This document shows positions 45,901-54,900 of a stretch of DNA of 64,000 nt, piece by piece. The notes under the pieces were generated by a model that did no database searches, was not told the DNA's origin, and saw only the letters and a program-made list of their open reading frames with translations. The DNA is from Eunapius fragilis (taxonomy: Eukaryota > Porifera > Demospongiae > Spongillida > Spongillidae): the NCBI GenBank assembly GCA_963681505.1, contig OY811974.1:5278395-5342394 (forward strand), in the 5' to 3' direction. The position numbers and the translations under genes were made by a program. How positions within the stretch are numbered: position 1 is the stretch's first letter; the number at the start of each line of letters is the position of its first letter.

Positions 45901-48900
45901 ACCTCATTTAATAATGTACTAAAATGGTTATTACAATTAGTTGTCCCATAAAAGCGTCAACCTGAATAACTTTAAAACAAATTGTGGTTGTAAATGTTGA
46001 TGACTCACTATTGAATGGAGTACCTTGAAATTAGAGCTGTTCAGTTCACCACATAATTCAGATCTTGTTACTTATTACAGTAGTTATTTAAACCGATTAC
46101 CTCTCACCATAATTTGAATAAGTAATAAAAGACTTTGAATATTTTGATTTATTTACAATTATACTTAACCGCTTACAATAATTGAAATCTCATTGTATTC
46201 TTAGTACGTGTATGTGTACGCACAAACACACACACGGTGCACACACACACACACGCACACACACACATGCAAAATGCCATTTACCTCCCACTCATATTAG
46301 GCCGGGCCTAGGTGATAATAAATTATGAAGGACTAAACACTGTAATCACGTGATGTGTATCTGGCTGGCATTACCACACAAAATTTAGATATGCATGATT
46401 GTGTATTAATAATAATAATTTGTACATCAAATTGCAAACCACACAAGTGCTTATTGTGAGGAATTGTTTCAAAGAACCCTTCGGGCTTGCAATACAAAAC
46501 ATTTTATTGTCATAATGCTTTATTAGATATTCAAACCCATTTGTCATGTGTCTGTTATTACAGTATCATTGAAATTGACACCAATAGAGTATATGTCATG
46601 TAGCATAGGCAGCATCTGCTTTAAAAGTTGTGCTGTTTCACCATTTGAGACCACTTGTATATCAGAAGAGTCATCCTCCTCTCTGCTCTCATTAACATCT
46701 AACACATCTGTGTATAGTACAAGGCATCTTTGAAACCATTCCTTAGTTTTGTAAGTGTATGTTTTTATTTGTTGTACATATTAATATTATTATCATAATT
46801 ACACAATCACGTATACCCAAGTAAAAATGGCTTGCTTGTGGCAAGCTTGCAGCAACCTTGTTTACAAGGTTGTTTGAACCCTGTAACAAGGTTGTTTGAA
46901 CCATGTAACAAGGTTGTTTAAACCATGTAAACAAGCTTGTTTTTGCTTGTCACTACTAAGTATTTGAAACTGTTCCAACCTTGTTACAACCTGTTGTTAA
47001 GTTGTTGTGAGCCAAAACAAGGTTGTTAATTAATATCCAAAACAACGTTGTCTGAGAATGTTAAATAGTCATACAATGTCACAGCACCAGGTGAAAAAAA
47101 GCACAAAAAAATGCAAAACAGCTAAATGCAAAAAGCAAATAAGAAAAATGCAAAGGAGCACTGCGCCACAGCATTTAGTATGCAGAGTTGTGCAGAGTCT
47201 GCATACCAACCATGTGCAGATGAGTATTGTTGAAGTGTTCGTATGCAGACGCCTGCATATGAACACTTCAATGATATCCGTCTGCATATGGTTGGTATGC
47301 AGACTCTGCACAGCTCTGCATACTAAATGCTGTGGCGCAGTGGAGTCCAACTACAAACATTCATTGACGACTGCGTTGCTTGACTTGTCATTCACACTTG
47401 TGTTGGTATTCCGTTTTCGTCTAAAATTCGCACACTTATCATTTATGGCATCCACTAATAGGCTTCTATTGATCTTATGTTGTGACTGCACAAAGCCTGT
47501 AGGTAATAAGGACTATATAAATGAAAGAAGTGCATACAATTAGTAAACTTACGTATACAAGCAGCTATTACATCTCTGTTGAGGCATGGAAATTTTCTTG
47601 TACCCCCACAACTTGACGAAGCCAAGACAGATGGCGTAAAAAATACAGTAAGGAGATTTCTTATCAGCTTAGTAGGCGAGTTATTGCTCTGGTCTATCGC
47701 TTCTTCCAGCTGGCGTTTAGAAAGATACACCCCATAGCCCTCTACTAATTCAACCTACAAGTATTACCTTATTTGACTTGTGTAAATGCAACAAAATTTT
47801 CACATACCTGCACATGTCTTTTCACACCACCAATAGGTGACTGACTGCGACCAATGGAGGCATTGGAACAGACAACTGGTGAAGGTGATCTCACAGAAGA
47901 CTGACTACGACGAAGAGAGGCATTGGAACGGACAACTGGTGAAGGTGATCTCACAGATGACTGACTACGACCAAGAGAGGCATTGGAACGGACAACTGGT
48001 GAAGATGATCTCACAGATGACTGACTACAACCAAGAGAGGCATTGGAACGGACAGCTGGTGAAGGTGATCTCACAGAAGACTGACTACGACGAAGAGAGG
48101 CATTGGAACTGACAACTGGTGAAGCTGATCTCACAGAAGACTGACTACGACCAAGAGAGGCATTGGAACGGACAACTGGTGAAGGTGATCTCACAGACGA
48201 CTGACTACGACCAAGAGAGGCATTGGAACTGACAACTGGTGAAGGTGATCTCACAGAAGGCTGACTACGACCAACTAGGGCAGGTGATCCAGCTGGAAAT
48301 GAGAATGGTGACTGATCAGTCTGGTGGTGTGCCTGCAAAAGAATGACATGTAGTTAATTAATGATTAGCTTGTGTAATTACAACAAATTATTACCTCATC
48401 CGCAGTGGTTGTAAAAGAGTTAACATCATCCACAGTATCTAGGAGTTGCACCTAAATGCATGGAAATCAGATTACAATTACATTAACATGTAAAAATCAA
48501 CTCACAGAAACATCGCCATGATTGAGTGTGGTCCCTCTCATTTCATTCGATTGGTACACAATAGTACGAGTAACTATAAAAAGACATTATTCCATCATTA
48601 TACCATGCATGCTTTACACTTGCACTTGAAAGTTGTTTTGTAATGTGCATTCACAAACAAGTACATGTATACACTTATTTTTCTCACCACGCTGCTTTCC
48701 CATCATGTGGTGATGAAAAATGTCTTTGTGGGCTAGTATGCGCTCATGTCCGGAGATTTTTTTTTTCTTCTTTGATGGTCTCTCAATTGGATCCAACTTT
48801 GTAGGTGTCGTAGAATGAACTTTTGTCGCAGCACTTTCAAGAAGTTCATCACGTGTGATCTCCATAGCAATTAGCTGATCAATTTTCTTCTCTAGATCTC

Positions 48901-51900
48901 GACGATCACCTGAATTGAAATATAGATAAACCAGCTCTAGGACCTAGTTCACAGAGTGTATTTTATCTTACAGTATATTTATTTCATTGTTATTCATTTT
49001 TGACATGACATCATATTCATTCAATCCATGCAGGCATGATCCATCGTAGTGTCTATTAATTGTCCTGATCGAATTTCACCCAGGTGTACAGCAAAAAAAG
49101 TGTTGATAGAAAGGACCTATACTTGCATTTAATGATACTGGCTTAGGGTAGCGTAGGTAGTGGTCGCCACCCGCGAGTGCCGATATCGGTTGTCTTGAAT
49201 ATACAGCTAACAGGAAGGATAATTATACAAACATACCTGACCCCAAGAGATCGTCAGCTATCACTCTATACTACTAGCGCTTCGTTTATCAAAAAACGTG
49301 CTCTGTACGAAAGAAAACAACTGTTTTATCCAATTAAGCGGATTTCTGGTATAGTCGCCAGTGCGGTTGGTCTGTCGCCACGTACGGTTGGAGTGCTCGC
49401 CACCCCCCTGTATTTGGTTGTTACGTAGCGCATGGAAGGTGGATTGTAACACAACATTGCTCAACCAAGTTATCAAGTATGGAGCAGCCTTTAACCACAC
49501 CAGGAAAGCTTCACTTTGTATTTGTTACTAGTATAGGAGGCGACCATTCATTCATACTAATAAACACTTCTTTTACTACCGAAATTGTACATACAGCTAA
49601 GGATTGAAGTATATGTATCGTTATAAGATAGTGTCATGCCAATATTAATTAGCTACTGTAATATTATGGTTGCTGAGAAGATGGATCAGGTTACAAATGA
49701 TATGTGATCAACAATGGCATAGTGCCTTATCAGGCTCCATGTTTTAGATGTCACATAACAAGTTTTTATTTTTGTTTTTTAATTGAGAGATGCAGCATTC
49801 CCCCTCTGAATGGCAACAGAAAACCTTTGCAGGAGGTATGCTAGAGAGCTTTTGCCACCAGTGGTGTTTGCTATGCGGTGACCCAAGTCTGATAGGAAAG
49901 AAATGGAGCGACACTCCAGTTGTTTCAAAGGCAACAGGTGTGAAGGAATGGTATGCATGGGAGGTGAGGTAATTGTACTTCTTGATCTTGGTCTGCTCTG
50001 CTTGGTTTGCTGTTGCACATAATTCAGAGGCTGTCATGGATAGATGGGAAGTGGCAAAAGTGTCTACGCAGATTGCATCCCAAACCAACAATTCGATTCG
50101 ACCATGGTACCATGGTGATTCCATCAGGATGTTTACCATCTGATCAAGACCAGTGGGCTCTAGCCGAGAGGGAACATTGACAGAGGAAAAAGCCCTGTGC
50201 AGAATATCCTTCATTCTGCATGTCATGGTAGAAGTGGCGGCCAGCACTAAAACGACAACTGTGTGTGCTGAGCATGTCCACATTTGATCCACAGTGGTGG
50301 CAAATGTGAGCGATGCAAAGTGGGGTCCCCAGACAAAGGCCAATGGTTATGCAGATATAGTGTTATCATCCATGCGAAGGCCCAGGGATGCATACTACCC
50401 TCCCTCACTTCCTTCAGAGCTGCATCCATGCTCTCAGCTGAATTCTCACTCCATTACAGAACACTACAGTATGATATTACTTCATTTTATGCATGTACAG
50501 CATATGTAAGCTAGGTCTAAGTTCAAGATAATCTTTTCTCTGTATTTGCAGAAGTAGCTGTGTTCTCTCCAGCTCAGCTTGATATGCTATAGGCCTACAT
50601 TTAATAGGCTTTTAGCTGAAAGGACCGCATGCGGAATGAGATACAACCCGTTATGTACCCCTATGGCGAACACTCCTCCACAAAATACAAACATCAAACG
50701 CTTAGCAATCAAGATATAGGACACATTTGGGAGCCGAATGGTTGCCAATTTAAGCCTAAAGACATAATTTGTGGAGGTAGGAGTAGTCGCCACCCCTGGC
50801 GACTACTACTTACGAGCGTAAATTCAGTTGGAGTGTTCGCCACCCTCACTAATTCTTGAGTCATAAGGTTTCTTTTAAAACAAAGCTAAGTACACTGTAC
50901 AGAAATAACTGCTCTTCTATAATAGCACGATTTTACGCCAATCTGTGCTACATACTTCGCTAACACTCACTTGCACCAATAGAACCCGCCAGCAATTGTG
51001 CGGTGTTTACCGCGCCATTTTACCTATAAATGAGGTAGCTAACTTTGTTTAATTATTTTGCAAAAACGTTAATAGTAAATAAAACTTGAACAAAGTGCCG
51101 TAAACACTGAGTCCCAGGAGTATTACTTCCATTTTGTGCCAAGACATACAAACGTTAGGTAAGCCCTAGCGCCACGTTTGAAAGGAAGAGTGGCAAGCAC
51201 TCCTGCACTGGCGACCATACCTGACGCTACCCTATTGTACAAGTCCATGCATTTAGGATTGGGCCGAGACAACTAATGCTTAACTACTTGTAAAACAAGA
51301 AGTGCTGGCGGACATATCCACTAGCACTACGAGTATCAAAAGGAGTAAAGCGTTAGTTATCTTGGCCCGATCCTAAAATGACTAGCTTGTACAATAAGCC
51401 AGTCGCTCTAGCAAGGAGGAAAAGGTCAGCAGACCGCTCTTCCATCGCCTTGCGCGATATTAACTTACCTGTACTTAGGGACCGTAAACTACACAATCGC
51501 CTAAACCAATTCGTACAGTACTTCATACATAAGTACATCATCATTTCTCTTTCAGTCACACATTCTTACGTATTCTTACCAGATTTTGCGAGCACTTCAC
51601 CATCATAAAGCTTTTTCCCACACCATTTGAACTGTGATATAGCTCCCACGTACGTTTGGCCACCTTGTCGGACGGTTTTCTCAGAAATGACGCTCAACAT
51701 TTCGTCGTCAAGCCATCTTACTAACAGAAAACTCGGACACGGGAGCGATGTCATCGGAACTATGGCTCTGCTTTCAACCATGCCAATTGAAAATAAAACA
51801 TGTGAAGCCTCACGTGCTCGTTAATAAGTTGTTCTTTTTTTTTGAAATGGCGGGTGCAAGTAGACGAGTACACAACTCAATCCAATTTCAGTTTTCAGAC

Positions 51901-54900
51901 CCTCTGTCAAAACTTGCGACAAGCAGAACTACACGCTACAGGATAAAGAAGAAACGGCGTTGTGACATGGCTATTGGGGAAGCTGGTCAGCAAACTACTG
52001 TAAATGCAGACTGTGAGTGTGCGGAACACGTAGAACAGAATGATAAGCAAGAAGCCTATACAACCGTGACAGATGAGCCATTCAATGTCCCTGAAAATGA
52101 TGTAATGCTTGAGCAGCATGATGTAATGCTTGAGCAGCATTTTGTACCGATTTTACGTGATTTACCCGAAGAGCCAGAATTTTTACCAAATGATTATTCC
52201 AATCCAAGCAATTTCTCAGAGTGTTTAGCCGATGACGAATTACCCAGGGAGACAGAATTTATTCCAGGTGTGTGTCGTGATGAACAAGTTGATTCATTGA
52301 GTTCTGAACCATCAGAATCCAATGTACTCTTAATGCAATACATCTTGCGACACAATTTAACACAGGAAGCTATATCAGACCTTCTTAAACTTCTTCACAT
52401 TTTCATGCCAAAAATAGACTTGCCCTCATCTGTATATATGTTCAATAAGCCTTTTATGGCAATGAACTTTCCTCTTGAGTTTCATTATTTTTGTAATAAC
52501 TGTATGCAAGATATTTCCAAATATGCACAGCACTGCCCTAAATGTAAAGCCACACTACTATCTAAAGGATCGAGATCAACGTTTGTAGAGCTTCCATTGG
52601 AGTTGCAATTGCAAAATGTATTACAAAGTAACATGCATGTGCATCATATTTGTGTGCTAGCGAGATCTGTATACATGCGATGTGTATGAATGTATTACTT
52701 ATATCTGCATGTATAATCATGATCTATATAGCTATAGTGTGCATTATAATAATCATGATAATTTTTTTGTACAGGATGTTGGGAAGATATACATCAGATG
52801 TATCATTTCCGTTGTGAAAAAAGAAGTCATTACTGTGATGTGTATGATGGTGCTTTGTATCGCGCACTGATTAAGGATGGATTTCTAAGCAACAAAAATA
52901 ACGTATCATTCACCCTAAATGCAGATGGTGTTCCAGTGTTTAAATCGTCATCCTTCTCATTGTGGCCAATCTACCTTCAAATAAATGAGTTTCCTATTAA
53001 AAAAAGGTACACTGACATATTATACTTCCGCCCATGCATGCATGCAGGTATTTTATTATCATTATTTAATTCGATCAGTATACATGTGCTTATACCATGT
53101 ATGGTTTAATTATTTATGCATCTAAATTGTTCAGATTGATTGAAAACATATTTTTCTTGCATGCAGGCACTTAATAGAGAACAGACTGGTAGCAGGTCTC
53201 TGGTATGGAAAAGGAAAACCAGAGATGACTTTTGTATTAAGATATTTAGGTGACACCTTGGCAAAGTTATACTCTGAAGGTATGTATACATGCATGTGTG
53301 TGCATATATATACTAGACTACAGTAATTTGTGTGTCATATCTATATGCGTAGGTGTTGAAGTTACATTAAACGGAGATAGTCACATCCATTTCAGAAGTC
53401 AAGCAGTGCTTTTAGCTTGTACATGTGATTTACCAGCAAGAGCTCTGCTCACAAATATGGTGCAATTTAATGGTTATTATGCATGCCTGCGTTGCACTCA
53501 AAAAGGCAAGTATTTTTATAAATTCACATATTTTCAATAATGAGTACAGTTATCCTAAATTTAATTACTACTTTTTTAAGGAGCAGTAGTTAAAACAGCA
53601 AATAATGGACAAGTGATGACCTTTCCATATCAACTTGAAGATCCAACAGGACCAATGAGAACCTGTGAGCAGTACTGGCAAAATGCAGCTGATGCTGTAC
53701 TTTCTGGATCTCCTGTGGGTAGATTTGATATTCATATACAACATATATATATATACAGTTAATTGTATCTATGTGTTACTTGCATATAGGTCCGTGGTAT
53801 TAAAGGGCCTTCATGGTTGGCAACCATTCCACGGTTTAATATTATTAAGGGTGTCAGCTTTGATTACATGCACATTGGGTGTCTTGGAATAACTCGATTT
53901 CTACTGCATCTTTGGTTTGATTCAACCCATTCTAAGCAACCATGGTATCTCCGATGTCACATTAAAGAAATAGATAGATTATTGTGTGCCATTACTCCAC
54001 CTGATGAAATATTAAGAGCACCAAGAAGTATTGAAGGAACCTTGAATTATTGGAAAGGTACAAGTGTATATATATACATGTTTGTGTGTAATGCCTGCAT
54101 GCAGATAGGTGTGTTTACATGCATGTATGTGTTTGCACTGCGCAGCATACGAACTAAGAACATGGTTTCTACACTACAGCCCTGTAGTACTGCACAGATT
54201 TTTGCATAGCGACTATTACCAACATCATCTCTTATTTGTGGAAGGCATATATTTATTGTTGAAAGACACTGTGGAGGAAGAAGACATCTCAAAAAGTGGA
54301 GAACTATTAATGCACTACACCTATCTTTTTCCGGTTCTGTATGGTAATTAACCGTTTTCATGCATTCAGTTTATTCCTCGCATTTATCATAAAAGCATGT
54401 ATGTGTATGTCTACATGTATATTTGTGATAGGTGAAAGATACAGTTCAATGAATCTCCATGGACTTATACATCTTCCAGATGTAGTGAAGTCATTGGGTC
54501 CACTTTGGGCTCATTCATGTTTTCCGTTTGAGTCTGCAAATGGTGAAATGTTGAAGCTATTTCATGGAACAACATGTGTTGAAAAGCAGGTATACATCTC
54601 ATATGTGTTATGATAAGTTAATTTTTACCACTTGTTTATAAATCAGATTGCTAATTGTATTGGAGTAATATCAACGTTACCACTGCTTGGTAAAAAAATT
54701 GCTACTGGAAGCAAAGAGGAAGAACTTTTTTGGAAAATGTCTAACTCTTATGGAAGGAGTAAAAGGTATAGTATTGTTTGATATGTGCTTTTTATTGCTG
54801 CATCTGTTTTATCCAATGCAGCCATTGCAATTTCATATCAGCTGATATCTGTATGCATGGAAAACCATGTGGCACTGAGCTTACCCAAGAGCACATTGCT

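Larger units (their letters stand above)
49137..51403. mobile_element. 2.27-kb element in BEN intron 1, split at its right end by a MITE
   Basis: Left end ACTGGCTTAGGGTAGCG. The right end is its inverse once the MITE at 51235-51394 is removed (cgctaccc|ta|agccagt). Subterminal gtcgccac/gtggcgac motifs recur at 49165, 49355-49405, 50790-50845 and 51210. It contains the LINE scrap at 49.7-50.4 kb. No clear target duplication. Confidence 0.65.

Noticed and set aside
47837-48338. Regular 60-bp repeats resembling a CRISPR array
   Set aside because: Units are directly tandem with no variable spacers, lie in frame within a spliced BEN gene, and the genome is eukaryotic.
51748-51846. Extended start of the transposase at 51748
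   Set aside because: The extra 33 codons overlap BEN exon 1 in antisense and end in a Phe run. MAGASRRVHN at 51847 looks like the natural start, though the longer form cannot be excluded.
53505-53507. GC donor after exon 4 of the transposase as a sign of a dead gene
   Set aside because: gcaagt is an accepted GC-AG donor and the junction keeps frame and matches conserved family sequence, so it is treated as functional.
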